Of a DNA stretch of 64,000 bases, positions 22,176 through 34,184 are shown piece by piece; position 1 is the first letter of the stretch, and each line of letters begins with the position of its first letter. This DNA comes from Cordia subcordata (Eukaryota; Streptophyta; Magnoliopsida; Boraginales; Cordiaceae): the NCBI GenBank assembly GCA_028554755.1, contig JAPTOF010000020.1, positions 6,143,001-6,207,000 of the forward strand, written 5' to 3'. Made by a program: the position numbers and the translations under genes. Under the pieces are notes generated by a model. It did not search any database and had not been told where the DNA came from. It worked only from the letters and a program-made list of their open reading frames with translations.

Positions 22176-23485
22176 TGTTAGCTAAATATTCATTATTGAT
22201 TTTGATGATGAAAATATATATATGCATTATTTAACTAAATAGCTTCTTGTGAAAATGAGATGTCATCAATATGAAGCTTGGAAAGATATGAAGATGTGCA
22301 AAAGGATTATTTGAAGAAGTGAAAAGATGAGAAGGCATAAGGAGGAGAAGAGAAGACATAAGGGGTACCGGATTTATTTTTCTTCTTGCTCTTTTTGTGA
22401 AATGCCTATATATTGTGTGGACTTGGCTCAAAATATTTTTCTTTGTCATTGGAAAATTTTTCAATTCTTACACTTTTGAAAATAACATATGCACAAATGT
22501 ATTTTTGAATGGACACATTGAGATAAAATAAGTTTTTGGGGTGTTTTTATTTCACAACATGCATTTATTCAAAATAACTTGGAGTTGTGAAAATGCACTT
22601 GAATTTGTTTTTCTGCAAAATCTGGCTTTACTTCACATTCTGAAGTGGCCGGACCCCCTAGCCGGTTGACCGGCTGACCTGGATGGTCGCCCGGCCTAAT
22701 CAGAGAGGTGAAGGGAAAAGCCGGACCCCTTAGCCGGTCGACCGGCTAAGGCGTCCGGCCTAGTCAAAGAAGGAGAAGGGCAAGCCGGACAACCAAGCCG
22801 GTCGACCGGCTGAACGGGGGCTATAATAAATGCACTAGCCGTTTATTACCGTTCTGGCCGAAAATCTTCATCCTTCTTCACCTACCAAATCCCTAACCCC
22901 CAAATCTCTTTAAATACTCATTCAAATACACTTTCTAAACATCAATTGAAGTGTGCAAAAGTGTTTATCATCATTCAATCCATCTTTGAGCCATTCTTGC
23001 AATATATTTGAGCTTTCAAGAGCTTGTTCTTTCTCTTCTTGAGGAAGATTTCAGATTCAATCTCTTTTCAATCTTGAGTATATACACACTTTGAGAGCTT
23101 TAATCATTGTGAGATATATCCATTTAAGCTTGTAAAGTGTGAGAAAATCCTATAGAGAGAATCTTTTGGGTTCTTTGAAGTAAGACTTCAAAGAGGTTGT
23201 AAAGAACTTGGTTTGTGCTTCACCAAGTTTTGAAGAAGCATTTTAGTGGAGAGCTTTGAAATCCTAAGGGGAGATTCCTTGGGCGGTGGACGTAGGCTTG
23301 GCCGAACCACCTTAAAATCGGTTGTCTCTCTTCTCCTTGCATCTCTATTTTTATTGTTCTTACCTTGCTTATCTTGTGTTTGATATATTGCTTGTTAGAA
23401 GTTGTAAATTTTCTGAAAATTTTAAAAAACAAAAATTAGTATTAATATCTTAATTCACCCCCCTCTTAAGATATTTGCACCCACA
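22176..23485 (+). mobile_element. Solo LTR, Ty1/copia SIRE-like, 1310 bp
   Basis: The element starts TGTTAGCTAAATATTC, ends TTTGCACCCACA, and is bounded by the 5-bp direct repeat TATAT (22171-22175 and 23486-23490). Near the start is ATTGATTTTGATGATGAAAA and near the end GTGGACGTAGGCTTGGCCGA, CCACCTTAAAAT and TTCACCCCCCTCTTAAGA, signatures I know from SIRE/Maximus-type copia LTRs. A TATA-like CTATAATAAATG lies at about 22821. No primer-binding site or gag-pol follows, so it is a solo LTR left by recombination. The intact TSD supports complete ends. Confidence 0.85.
22648..22814. repeat. Three imperfect GC-rich repeats carrying a 14-bp palindrome, inside the solo LTR
   Basis: Units start GCCGGACCCCCTA (22648), GCCGGACCCCTTA (22720) and GCCGGACAACCAA (22783). 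Each contains GCCGGTCGACCGGC, perfect at 22733-22746 and 22797-22810 and with one mismatch at 22661-22674. They lie just upstream of the LTR's TATA-like box, where LTR enhancers usually sit. Confidence 0.9.
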
Positions 23486-23490
23486 TATAT

Positions 23491-24020
23491 TGTTAACACC
23501 TCAAATTTACACTGTATAGCCTGGGGTAGAGAAGAATGCAAGGTCAATTACGATCATAGGGTGAAAGAAGCTAGGGTGATAAGGCGACAAAGAAAAAGAT
23601 GAGGCCGAGGTATTGCCAGAAGAAATAAATAAGCATGTGCGACACATGTAAAGAAGACCAAAATAGCACACGTGCAGAAGTCTGTAACAACTTCCAAGTG
23701 ATTGAAGGAGAAGAAATTCAATGCAGAATCAAGCATGAGCTCTATCGATATGTGACCCTAAAAGTCCTATCGGGTTGAGATTTTCCCAGGAAGCTAGAGA
23801 ATAAACGAGGGGAGAGGCTCAGAAGTCAAGGGTTTGACAATCACCAACCCTTATAATCTTAGTTTAGCTTAGCCTTAATCTTAGATAGCTAAATAATCAC
23901 CGTATAGCAATTGATTTCATGGATCAAATTTTGTATTCAAAGAGAGTTATTATCCTGGACTTTTTTGTAACCTTGTTTTCACAATAATAAACTCAGCAGT
24001 TAGGTATAAAGCCCGCCCTT
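23491..24020 (+). mobile_element. Possible degraded LTR fragment
   Basis: Immediately after the solo LTR, TGTTAACACCTCAAATTTAC resembles the start of Ty3-type LTRs (TGTAACACC...), and the block ends in leader-like sequence with CACAATAATAAACTC. No matching terminal repeat or clear right boundary was found. Confidence 0.3.
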
Positions 24021-24156
24021 AACTCATTTATATAGATTTTTCCTTTTCAGTTGTTGTTATTTTATTGGTATTTGATCACTCGTGCAATTGATTTTTCAAT
24101 TAGAAAGTCCATGACCCATAATAGTACAAACTAGATTGAATTCATGTTTGCATAAC

Positions 24157-26998
24157 TGTTTGGCTATGGCTCAAAGTCCAAGCCCACACAAATTAGGAAA
24201 CTTGTGAAAGACAATTAATTGTGTTACCAAATTATGAGTTCCTAAATTGTATAGGAGAAATCTTGGGGAGCAAATATTTCTCACCTATAAATAGAGGATA
24301 GCTTGTAATTGGTGTGCCTTAGGGCCATACCCCATAAGGGGTGTGGAGGAGAGAGCCTGAGAGCATACGAAGTGTTTACATTCGTTCTAATTCTATTGAG
24401 GATAAAGCCAATGTAAAAACTCCATAAGGGAGAGTTTAAACTTTTCTAGCAATGCAAAAAGTCACCTAAGTTGTAACCATTATTGTTGAATAGTAAAATT
24501 TATCCTAGAGAGGGATTGTGGATGTAGGCAGAAGGTCGAACCATGTAAAAAATAATGCGTATGCCTTTGTGTATGTCTTCTGCTATGCATTAATGTGTGT
24601 GCGTGTGTCCTCGATTTTCCCAACAAGTGGTATTAGAGCCCGTGGTACAACGACGACACGCGGGGACTCACTTTTTTGGAGAAGCTACTGTGTGGAGAAG
24701 TCGCATTGTAGAGGAATGTCGAAAAAGAAGATGATAAACACCAAAACCAATTTTTCATTCGACCACCAATTTCATAATAGAGACCACTGTTAGATTTATT
24801 GCGATAAGAGGAATTGAACCATACTGGTGGTGTTGCTTGAAGATGATTGGAACACTACTAGAAAAGATGGACAGCTCGTGCTCGGGCCTGAGTTGAATTT
24901 TGATCCGAGTATAGAAACTGAGATCTGAGTGTACCATTGAACTCGTTGGAGCTAGAAGAGTTCATTTGATATTTTTACAGCGTTTTGTGGCAAAAAAAGA
25001 TGCTAGAAAAAGCTCAAAAGTTGTGAGGTTCTTTAGTGGCAAATCTTGATTGGAGTAACCAAATCAAGCATACTTGGAATGGTTAGAATTGCAACGATGA
25101 GGGTAGCAAAACGATGGTAGTGGCGTAACAAATGGCGGCCATAGGAGTCGCCGAAAATGTGAAGAAAATGATCGTGGTTTTCATAGCTTATGGTGTTTAG
25201 GTGGTTCAAAATTCGTGTGCCTGGTACCAATAGATGTGTGACGACGAGAGAATATAAGGGTGCTATTGGCGCAGTGAGAGGTGATTGAGAATAATGGTGG
25301 CGTGAGTTTAAAGGAGACGGCAATGGCGTGTAACGGTAGACGGTAGTTTTTAGATGGTGCAACGATCAGAGATGATAAGGGAGGTTGCTGGCCATTAGGG
25401 AGTGAGCTGGTGATGGCCGATCATTGGTTGGACGATTAGATCTTACGCAGACAACGGGGTCGGGTCGCATGTAATTTGGGCTGCTGGACTATGCTTAATC
25501 GATGATGAAAAAGATAGGAGAAGCTGGTTCTGGTGCTTTGCAGTGCATAATTTGTGGTGTGCTCTCGTAATCAGGTCTGTTAGATGAGTTTATAAGATAA
25601 TCTAATGGATAAGAATTGAATATAATGCATACTCATGAAGTTATTATGGATCTTGGATGTGGATCATTAGATCAAGATTTAGATCTAATCAGAAAAGGAG
25701 CTAATCATATGTGACGCGCGCATAGCTGCTTAGGTGAGCTCGTGCTGATTTTTTTACTAGAAACTTTAAGGGCTTTGACCAGGATTTGACCAAACTTTAA
25801 TTGAGTTGATCGAGGGTGTTCTTAAGGTTTTTGGGTGCGCCGAATCCAAATATAAGCTCTATTTTGTGAGATTCCAACCCGAGATGCATTTTGCAACCGA
25901 GAGGAGTTTGACTACCGAGTTTGACTTTGATTGAGGGTTGATCGAGGGTGTTCCTACATAATTTCAGCATCCTGAGTTTGTTTTTGGGGCCCCGCTTTGC
26001 CAAATTGTTGATGCATCTAGGGTAAGCTTTGAATTTGGGTAAAACTATGGTGTGATAATGGATTTGTGTGAAAGTTTTAAAGCATTGAGCAAGCAAACAC
26101 ATTCAACCGACTAGTGAATAAACTTCTGGAGAAGAGAATTTGGATAAGTAGACTAGTTGAAGAAGGTTCAGTTCTAGGGAAAAGTCACGCAACGAGAGTC
26201 CATGTAGTTAAATGATCAATGTCTTGGCCAAGCAAATGATGGGGAGAGTCACTGTTGGAAACAAGACCATATCCACGATGCTTAGTGTCAATAGAAAAGA
26301 CCACATCCGAGCTGCTTAGGGGCGATGGAGAACACAAGCAACCTTGAGAAGTTGAGGTTAGATGGAATGGAGATGGATATTGGTGATGATTCCGTGAACC
26401 TGTTAGGATGTCTTGGTAGTCGTTGCCATGAAGAGTGCTATCAAGTCAAGGCTCTAGCATGAAGATTGTGAAGAGGTTCCAATTATGGCAAAGAAGCTTT
26501 AGACTTTTCGCCAAGGGAGGAATTTATTGGATTATGACTTAAAGTCCAACCTTATACAAATTAAGAATCTTGTGAAAGGCAATTAATTGTGTTACCAAAA
26601 TATGAGTTACCTAAATTGTATAGGAGAATCTTGGGAAGCAAGAATTTGTCTCTTATAAATTCTTGCACCTTGTAATTGGTTTGCCTTAGGAGTGTGCCTT
26701 AGGGCCACACTCCATAGGGATGTGGGGAAGAGGGCCTGAGAGCATCTGATGTGTCTTACATTTATTCTAATCTTGTTGAAGATAGAGCCATTGTAAGAAC
26801 TCTGTAAGGAGGGTTTAGACTTTTTTAACTATGAAAAAAATACCTAAGTTGCGACCACTATTGTCAAATAGTGAAATTTAATTAGAGGGGGATTGTGAAC
26901 GTAGGTAGAAGGCTGAACAATGTTAAAAATATCGCGTGTTTTTTTGTGTGTATTTTTCACTGTGCATTGATGTGTTTGTGTCCCCGATTTTTCTGACA
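24157..26998 (+). mobile_element. Non-autonomous LTR retrotransposon, 2.84 kb
   Basis: The 5' LTR (24157-24625) and 3' LTR (26524-26998) are alignable throughout, for example GACAATTAATTGTGTTACCA and GGCAATTAATTGTGTTACCA, and the promoter-like CCTATAAATAGAGG in the 5' copy. Both end in CA. A purine-rich tract (CCAAGGGAGGAAT, about 26510-26522) precedes the 3' LTR. Target sites ATAAC (24152-24156) and GTAAC (26999-27003) match at four of five bases. The 1.9 kb interior shows no gag, protease, integrase or reverse transcriptase in any frame; the 100-110 aa minus-strand frames have no family signature. LTR divergence by eye is substantial, so the insertion is not recent. Confidence 0.88.
24628..24640 (+). 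promoter_or_regulatory. Primer-binding site of the LTR element
   Basis: TGGTATTAGAGCC lies 2 bp after the 5' LTR and differs by one base from TGGTATCAGAGCC, the plant initiator-Met tRNA complement used by copia elements. Confidence 0.85.
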
Positions 26999-27403
26999 GT
27001 AACGAAACTAGGAGGTCATAGGGATCATAGAGAGATCAGGTCTCCTTGTCACAAGGTCAGAGTTTGGTTATAGTTGTGGCCAAGTATGAGCTACTAGCAG
27101 AAGGGAGATTTTCCTATATGTATGTAGAAGGGTACTCACAAACAATTGAAATACAAACTTGAGTACATAATCCTAATTGTGAAAACATGCCTCTAAATGC
27201 ATTTGTGAAGGACTTGGACGCAAAATGTTCTATCACAATGAGATTACAAGTTATGGATACACTAAACAAGATAGACATAATTCAAAAATGAAAATATTTG
27301 AAAAACTAACAACACGTAACAATAATAACATTATAAGATAAACAAATTAGTATCACACATCAACAAAGGCACAGAGCAAATATCAAGCAGTGTCATTCAA
27401 GTA

Positions 27404-27727
27404 TGTTGAAAAATATTTTGGTTATTAATATTATTTTCTTATTCTATGATATTAAATTAGGCAATAGTTTAGCTTAGATAATTAATCAAGTTGGTTTCCT
27501 TATTATTCTAGTTTCTTTAGAATTCTACTTACCTTATTAGTTTAGTTTCTAGTCTTGTTCACCAAGTTATCATGCCTATAAATAAGCTTTGTATTGTATT
27601 CATAAAATATCAACAATTCGTCTTTATGAGTCTTTCTCTCTTCTAGAGTCACTTGTGGTGGTGGCTTAACTATCTTCAGTATGTTTATATTTTTTCTCCA
27701 TATTTTATATTTTATATATTTTTTACA
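27404..27727 (+). mobile_element. Small solo LTR, 324 bp
   Basis: The block starts TGTTGAAAAATATTTTGG and ends TATTTTTTACA, with a perfect 5-bp direct repeat AAGTA at 27399-27403 and 27728-27732. It holds a TATA-like CCTATAAATAAGC (about 27572) followed by TTGTATTGTATTCATAAAAT, typical of a short copia/TRIM LTR promoter and leader. There is no primer-binding site or internal region. Confidence 0.75.
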
Positions 27728-28059
27728 AAGTATATTCCCACTACCATTTTCAATCGTTTGTAAGTTGTTTTTTTGTTCCTCATTCTTCGTACAATTATTC
27801 CTCCGGAAAATGCCAAAGAAAGTTGGCAGGCATATATCATCTTGCAGAATTGAATGGACATCACCCGTTGATATCCGACAAAAGAAATCGCACCTGGTAT
27901 TTTCCCATGAATGGTAATGTACACATGAATGCGTACAGGTTCATTTCCTTTCCCAAATCCTCGTCCCCAAACATGCATAAGCAATAATAGTAAGTGGCTG
28001 ATTAGGGTGGAGACACTCGACAACGCGGATCGAAAGTCAGTGTGGCGATCTTTCATTGA

Positions 28060-28200
28060 AATATTGCGAATTGCTTTGGATTTCCACGCCCGTTGGTCCT
28101 CTCCCAGTCCGCCACTCACGCACATCCTCGATTTACTCCCGCGCTCTGGCCAGGTGAAAGAGGTCTCTCTTGCTAACCCTTTTAAAAAAAAATAATAATA
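28060..28200. repeat. Dispersed unit shared with 42084-42220
   Basis: CCGTTGGTC.CTCT, then GCCACTCACG and ACATCCTCGATTTA, then CTCTGGCCA/CTCCTGGCCA and CTAACCCTT occur in the same order here and at 42084-42220, with TTGAAATATTG before both. This copy is comparatively GC-rich and sits between AT-rich blocks. Its nature is unknown. The 202-aa minus-strand frame across it and the following A-rich tract (28185-28260) is low-complexity and not supported as a gene. Confidence 0.7.
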
Positions 28201-28319
28201 ACAATAATAAAAAGAAAAGGACAAAAAAGAAAAGAAATAAAAAAGAAAAAAGAAAAAAACCATTGGCCTGCAGAAAATGAAACCACGTGCATCACCGCCC
28301 ACTGTAACATATATATGCA

Positions 28320-30300
28320 TAATATATTCTCATATAATTAGAAACTACATGGTATAATATTATAATTATATTTATACTACCCATTCAGATTCTTCTATAT
28401 TCAAAACAAAAAGTAGTCGTTTATTTGTGCAGCGCACAGAGACCTGCATTTTTGCAGCTCTTGTATTGCTAAATAATATAAGTACAAATTAGGGGATGAC
28501 GTGGCAAGATATTACTTGACCACATTTTGATGAAGATTATGTGAGAGAGATAATTTTGGTTGAAGTGCATGCACTGCATCTCACATACCCTGGGCCACAT
28601 TATTTTGGAAATTTTAAATGATTTGATGATTATTTATTTCTTTTTCAACTCGGATTAAATTCTGAATTATTTGACCATTTACTATCTGCAGGGATGGAAT
28701 TGATTAAATTAGTTTATCAATGGAGCGGCTTGTGGTTGTGTGGGTTAATTAATGCCGTGTGGTCGTGTCCGTGGTAGCTTAGCGACAAATGAACACTATG
28801 TCAATGCCGAATTAATGTGGATGTTGCAATGGCTTGGTTGTTTTTTCAGTTACATGATTATGATTCGGCTAAGAACCAATTATTCCCGTTGGTTAATGAT
28901 GATTTATGACTAATATAGGATGAAGTTTACTAAGGTTAGATGCTAGCCGAAGACACTTTAATAGTTAAGTTATCATCTTAGTTGAAATGGTTATTTTAGA
29001 GTGCTTTCATAAAATATTTATAGGGTTCTATTGACGCCATCATTTGAGATAATTTGCCATGTTAGTCATGGGGTCTTACTATTAGTGGTCGGGATTATGG
29101 AGCGGATGTTGGGGAATGGTTTAAATTTACCCCTATCATTACCACAGCCACATTCCACAATTAGGATAGTAACTAACTCTAAATCATAAACTCAACTTGT
29201 TACAACTTTTTCTATTGTTATATATATTCTTAATAATTATTTTAATAATATAAGTTAATTTCAACCTACTTTTATTAAACACGTTGTAACTACTTGAAGT
29301 AGAGAAAAAGAAAAACTCATTTAAAGCAAAAGGTACTTTAAGTAGTTCTTCGATAAGCCAATCCAAACCCCTCTAAAGAGAGATTGAAATGTATAGTCAG
29401 TCTTTTTTTTAGTTTTTTTAATTAAAAAGAAAACATACAATAAAGACTATTATATTAAATTTATTTTAAAATTACAAATTTCACTGTTCGATAACATGTT
29501 CTAATGTATAATCCAAATCCAAAAATCCTTCATCTTTTAATCGGAATAATTAGACTAAACTATTTAAGCCTAGTACTCAAATTCTCATTTCCAAATTAAA
29601 CTGATATCTATAAGTAATTGAGCATATGAAAATATTATCTTGATCACATGACTAGATTCGCGCTCTCAAATAAATGAAAAATTAGAGGGGTTTGTGAAGT
29701 GACCTCCCAATTTGATAAAATTGATTCGGTTCTATTTGAAAACCATGGGTTGAAAAACAACGAAAAAAAATCTAAAAACCATGGGACAACATACATGAGG
29801 GTCACTTACGCATGTACATAACGTATAAAAACAAAATATATCTGGATAACATATAATCATGATTGGATAAACACCACCAAGTTCTAAAAAAATTATTAAA
29901 ATGCACACAAGTCACTATCACGGGCACGCTCTTTGGCTTGTTTGTTGACTGTTTTCTTTGAGGGGTACATCGTAGCTTTAATAGGTTCTTGGAGATAAGT
30001 GAACTTCCAGGGGACCAAAAAAAGGATCTGTTTATCATCAACTTGTTTGTTTTTTTTTGAGAGGTAAATATTGTCTTATCCTTGTATTTTACCATAAATA
30101 TATATATTATTTTTATAATTTTGAAGTAGTCATCGACTCTCATTTTAGGGAGTACGTGTCCTATATATTTGAAAAATACAAGAGATTTGGTGTCTATTTT
30201 AGAGAGTATATATTATATATTTAAGGATTAGGTACTATTTATGTACTTTCTAAAACGATAAGGGGTTAAGGAGGCAAATAGTTATTTACCCTTTTTTTTA
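28320..30300. other. AT-rich spacer
   Basis: No gene or bounded transposon recognised. The short frames at 29184-29366 and 29802-30143 have no recognisable domain. Confidence 0.5.
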
Positions 30301-30329
30301 ATGGATTTAGGTCTTTTATGTCCTTATGA

Positions 30330-30592
30330 GGTGATTATAATTAAGATGAAGACCGTAACTTTATTAGGGAATTCAAATTCGTTCTTTAAGTCAACAAGTG
30401 AACTCTTAGTAGACCAAAAAATTGCATATGGTAAATTTTTATGTTCGTTATGGATTTAGATCCTTTATATTAACATCATAAAGTGATGGTAATTGAGATG
30501 AAATGCATAATTTTACTAGAAAATCCCATTTCGTCCTTTATGAGATGAAATGCATAATTTTACAAGAAAATCCAATTTCGTCCTTTATGCCG
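30330..30592. repeat. Nested direct repeats
   Basis: GAGATGAAATGCATAATTTT at 30495 is repeated at 30542 (period 47), both copies ending AATTTCGTCCTTTAT or CATTTCGTCCTTTAT. A more diverged relative (AAGATGAAGACCGTAACTTT) starts at about 30342, so an older period of about 150 bp underlies the recent one. Confidence 0.8.
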
Positions 30593-30958
30593 ACAGATAT
30601 AACAAATATTGTAGATTTGAGGGTAGTAAACTTTTAGGGCCACAAAAAGTATATCTTGAGAGTTATTTAACAAGATACTTGATAATAGGATTATGGTACT
30701 TTAAGTGAAGATAAAACAAATATATAATAAATAATAGGATTACTATACGTTGTCTTTCTCTACTCCCTTAATATTTAATTTTAAGAATGTATCAATTATT
30801 TCTTTTAAAATAATCCAGATCTGGAAATCATTTTAAACAATGATTAAATTTTGTTGTTTACTGATTGGCATAAAATAGTTTAAACAATGCTTAATTAAAC
30901 ATTTTGCCAATACTTGTATTTTTAATTTCTTACTACATGCAGTACTTAGTTTTAATTA

Positions 30959-31406
30959 GGGTAAAATGCACTAGACCCCCCCCTTTTATTTTAACATAAT
31001 TGCATAAACACCTCCTATAATGTCAAAAGTCCCATTACAAGCATTTATGGTGAGTAAAAGTTTTACTCTTATCCTCTACATCTAAACTCCCCCTAATGGT
31101 ATTAAAAATGTATAACAAAAAGATATTAATACCCTTACTCTACTTGTTTAGTCTTTCTTTTTTTTGGTCAAACACTTGTATAATAATTAACAAAAATAAA
31201 AATTCTCAATAAAATTGATGTAAATGAGTTTTTTTTTCCAAAAAAAAAAACTTTTTCTTTTGGCCAAAAACACAAAAAAAAGTGTGGTGTCAAATAAAGA
31301 AAATGAGTTTGTGATGATCGGAAGAATGACATGAATTTCATTAGGATTTCTATATGAGAGTAAGGTTGGAGTTATCGTCCATATGGAAAAAAATTCAAAA
31401 AAAGCG

Positions 31407-31442
<36 letters not shown>

Positions 31443-31965
31443 AAAAAGAAAAGAAAAGAAAAGAACTGTTAACGAGTTTCCTTTCCCCATTCCAGTTTAG
31501 AGGGGATAAATAATTTTTCTCATTAAAATATTTTGAGCATCTGCCGATCTTCGATTATCAAATGCTACCACGTTGTTTGGAACAAGTAAATTCTACAAAA
31601 TTTTGTTGAATTTATTTAAAATTTTATTTTTTATTTTTTTATTTTTTTGTTTATTTTTGTCTTTTTGGCCAAAGGAAAAAGGTTAACTTTTTTCTAAAAA
31701 AAATTTCATTTACGTCAATTTTATTAAAAATTTTGTTTTTATTAATTGTTATGCACATGTTTGACAAAAAAAAAAAAATTAAACAAGTAGAGTAAGGGTT
31801 TTAATATCTTTTTCATGTACATTTTTAACATCTTGGATGAGAGTTTGGATAGTAAGGGGTGTGCATGGAACTTTTACTTACCACAGAAGTTTGTTGTGGA
31901 CTTTTGACATCACATGAGTGTTGTGCACTTAAGATAAACCAAAAGGGGTCTGATGCATTTTACTC
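30959..31965. mobile_element. Long-TIR MULE-like element, 1007 bp, perfect 9-bp TSD
   Basis: TTTTAATTA flanks it exactly (30950-30958 and 31966-31974). Ends are GGGTAAAATGCACTAGACCC and the complement of GGGGTCTGATGCATTTTACTC. The inverted arms are about 300 bp each, pairing as far inside as AAAATTGATGTAAATGAG against CATTTACGTCAATTTTATT. A pure GA tract (31410-31437) lies in the loop. No transposase. The 9-bp TSD and long TIRs fit a Mutator-like non-autonomous element. Confidence 0.9.
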
Positions 31966-32072
31966 TTTTAATTATTATAGCTAACCTAACACAATTTATT
32001 CTTTTTTTTTTTCTTTTAAGCTATTCAAATCAATTGTTCCATTTTTAAGTAGCTCAAGTTTAATGGACTAAG

Positions 32073-32541
32073 AGGGTGTTTGGATTGGCGTATAAAAAAG
32101 TTACTTAAAGCACTTCTAGTTTTAAGTGGCTTTTTTTTATTGTCAACTTTAAGTACTTACGTATTTGAATAAAAGTTGTAGTTATAAAAATAAGTATTTA
32201 CATGTTTGATTAAAGTGGATTGAAAAGTAAGTTATGTAGTTAAAATAACTATTAAGGACATTAAAATAGAATTTAAAAAGGTAAATATAAGATAAAAAAG
32301 TAAAGATATTTTAGTAATAAAAATAAAAAGATAAGGATAAGGTAGTAAATGATTTGGTCAAACTTACTTTTTTTCAAAGTGCTTAAAACCATAAAAAGCA
32401 AAAGCTAGGGTTGGGGAGTTTTTTATTTTCTACTTAAAGTCACTTAAAAAAAGTATATTTTTAATCAAAACAAACACTTTCATTAGCTGAAATCAGGCTT
32501 TAAGTGGGTTTGACCAGAAAAAAAGCCAAACCAAACACCCT
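32073..32541. mobile_element. MITE with AGGGTGTTTGG ends
   Basis: The left end AGGGTGTTTGGATTGGC is mirrored by the right end GCCAAACCAAACACCCT, and both sides are flanked by CTAAG (32068-32072, 32542-32546). The interior is AT-rich with repeated TACTTAAAG motifs and no coding potential. A hAT-like origin is possible, but the 5-bp repeat does not prove it. Confidence 0.7.
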
Positions 32542-33731
32542 CTAAGTGTAGTCTAACCAATCTACAAATCAATTGAAATAATTAAGCGAAAAATTATAAG
32601 AGAGATCTAACGAAAATAATGCCGTAATATGATCATTTCATCATATAAATCATATTATCGATTTACCATAATCGAATTTCACTAGAGACCTCCCTCAAAA
32701 ATTTTTAGTTCGAGCTTTTAAAATAAATCCATCCAATACGCTCTTTGAGTAATTCGAAATAATTATTAATAAAAGCACATGCTTAATTAGTTTCCTTCAT
32801 TTTCTCGGTTTTTCTAGCTCGTGAAAAGTGAAGGTTGATTTAAAATTTTCTCATTGCTAATTCTCAATTCAAATGATTAAAAAGATTTCTAAATTTAGTA
32901 ATATTACTTTAGATTTTATAGTATAATGATGGCTAGATGTTTGTTTAGAGAGTAGAACTCAAATATTTCTGCAGCAAGTTGGAAATGAATTAATGTGCCT
33001 CCTTTAATTTTCCATTCACTATATATGGATGCAATAATCACAATGTTCATATGTGATACATCACATGGAGTATATGATAGTCTAGTGGTGGAAGAAATGA
33101 TAGCTATTCGTACTCCACGCATGTGATGAGTTGACAACTAACTTGAGGAAAGATTCCTTAATAGTAATTAAAAAAAAGAAGAAGAAAAACTAATATCAAA
33201 TTTGCTCGATATATTGTGAATATTATTCTTTTTAGTTTTACTTTTTATATGATTTAAATAATTATATAATTAATCAGCAATTCATTTTATTAAAACTATA
33301 ATTCCTTCAACATAATCTAAACGTTTATGAACTTTTACTATTCTTTAACTTTAGGCTTCTAATTAGTTAGAACAATGCACAATAATTAAAAAAAAAACTC
33401 AAAGTTTTTGGTTAATTCATAAAAAATAAAAAATAATTAAAGACAACTTACGTGATTTGGCGGTCCACCCAAGGATTATATTCATGTAGTGAATTTATTT
33501 TTATTTTTTTGATATAGATCGTTATTCTTTACTAGCAATCTTCTAAGTAACTGTAATAGTATACTCATCCATTGCAAAAGGTTAAAATATTAAAACTATT
33601 TGTTAAAAAAGAAACAAAATATTAAAAAAAATTTTAAATTAGATACTAACAGGGTGTCTTTAGGTGTATGGTTTGTTGATGTCCATTCGTATAAAAGCAG
33701 GGCTCCGAATATGTCATCTAATGTAGATTTC

Positions 33732-33855
33732 CTGCCTGTTTGGCTAAGCTTATTTGAAGTTTATAAGTTGTAAATAGTAAAAAAATATGTGAAGAAGTAC
33801 TTTTTTCTAGGAGTTTATAAGCTGCAAAATAAGTAGAGCTAGCCAAACAGACTCT
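33732..33855. mobile_element. Short MITE, copy 2 of the family at 17585
   Basis: GTTTGGCTAAGCTTATTTG at the left and ATAAGTAGAGCTAGCCAAAC at the right are inverted. The internal order (TTATAAGTTGTAAATAGTAA, then GTTTATAAGCTGCAAAATAAG) matches copy 1. Confidence 0.65.
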
Positions 33856-33876
33856 TGATCATCTATATATTTATTC

Positions 33877-34184
33877 AGTAAAATGCACATTACCTTTTGT
33901 AGTTTGTTTAATTAGCTCATTATCTTTTATGTTTTAGAACTTATCACATTACCTTCTATATTTTTCAAAAGGTGACACATAATTTCATATCTTTGTGTTT
34001 TCCATCAAAATCAACTTATAAACACTGAAAAAGCAAAGTCAAACACCCTCTAAGTTTTAACAAATAAGGGGATTACAATCAGTTAATAAACAAATCACAT
34101 AAAGGTAACATGTCATTTTTTGAAAAACATAATGAAGTAATCAACTAAGTTTACAAGTTACAAGAAGATAATGTCCATTTTACC
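33877..34184. mobile_element. TIR element related to the GGGTAAAATG group
   Basis: The left end AGTAAAATGCACATTACCTT pairs with the right end (GGTAAAATGGACATTATCTT read inward), and pairing continues for about 35 bp. I could not find a clean target duplication. A fragment ending AAAGTCAAACACCCTCTAAG inside suggests nesting of another MITE. Confidence 0.6.

Noticed and set aside
25033..26102. Minus-strand ORFs of 101-109 aa in the LTR element
   Set aside because: They are antisense to the element, with no gag/pol motifs and no support from the retained LTR orientation.
27712..28320. 202-aa minus-strand ORF
   Set aside because: Its first part is poly-Phe/Tyr/Ser from an A-rich tract and the rest has no motif; it spans a solo LTR end and a dispersed repeat.
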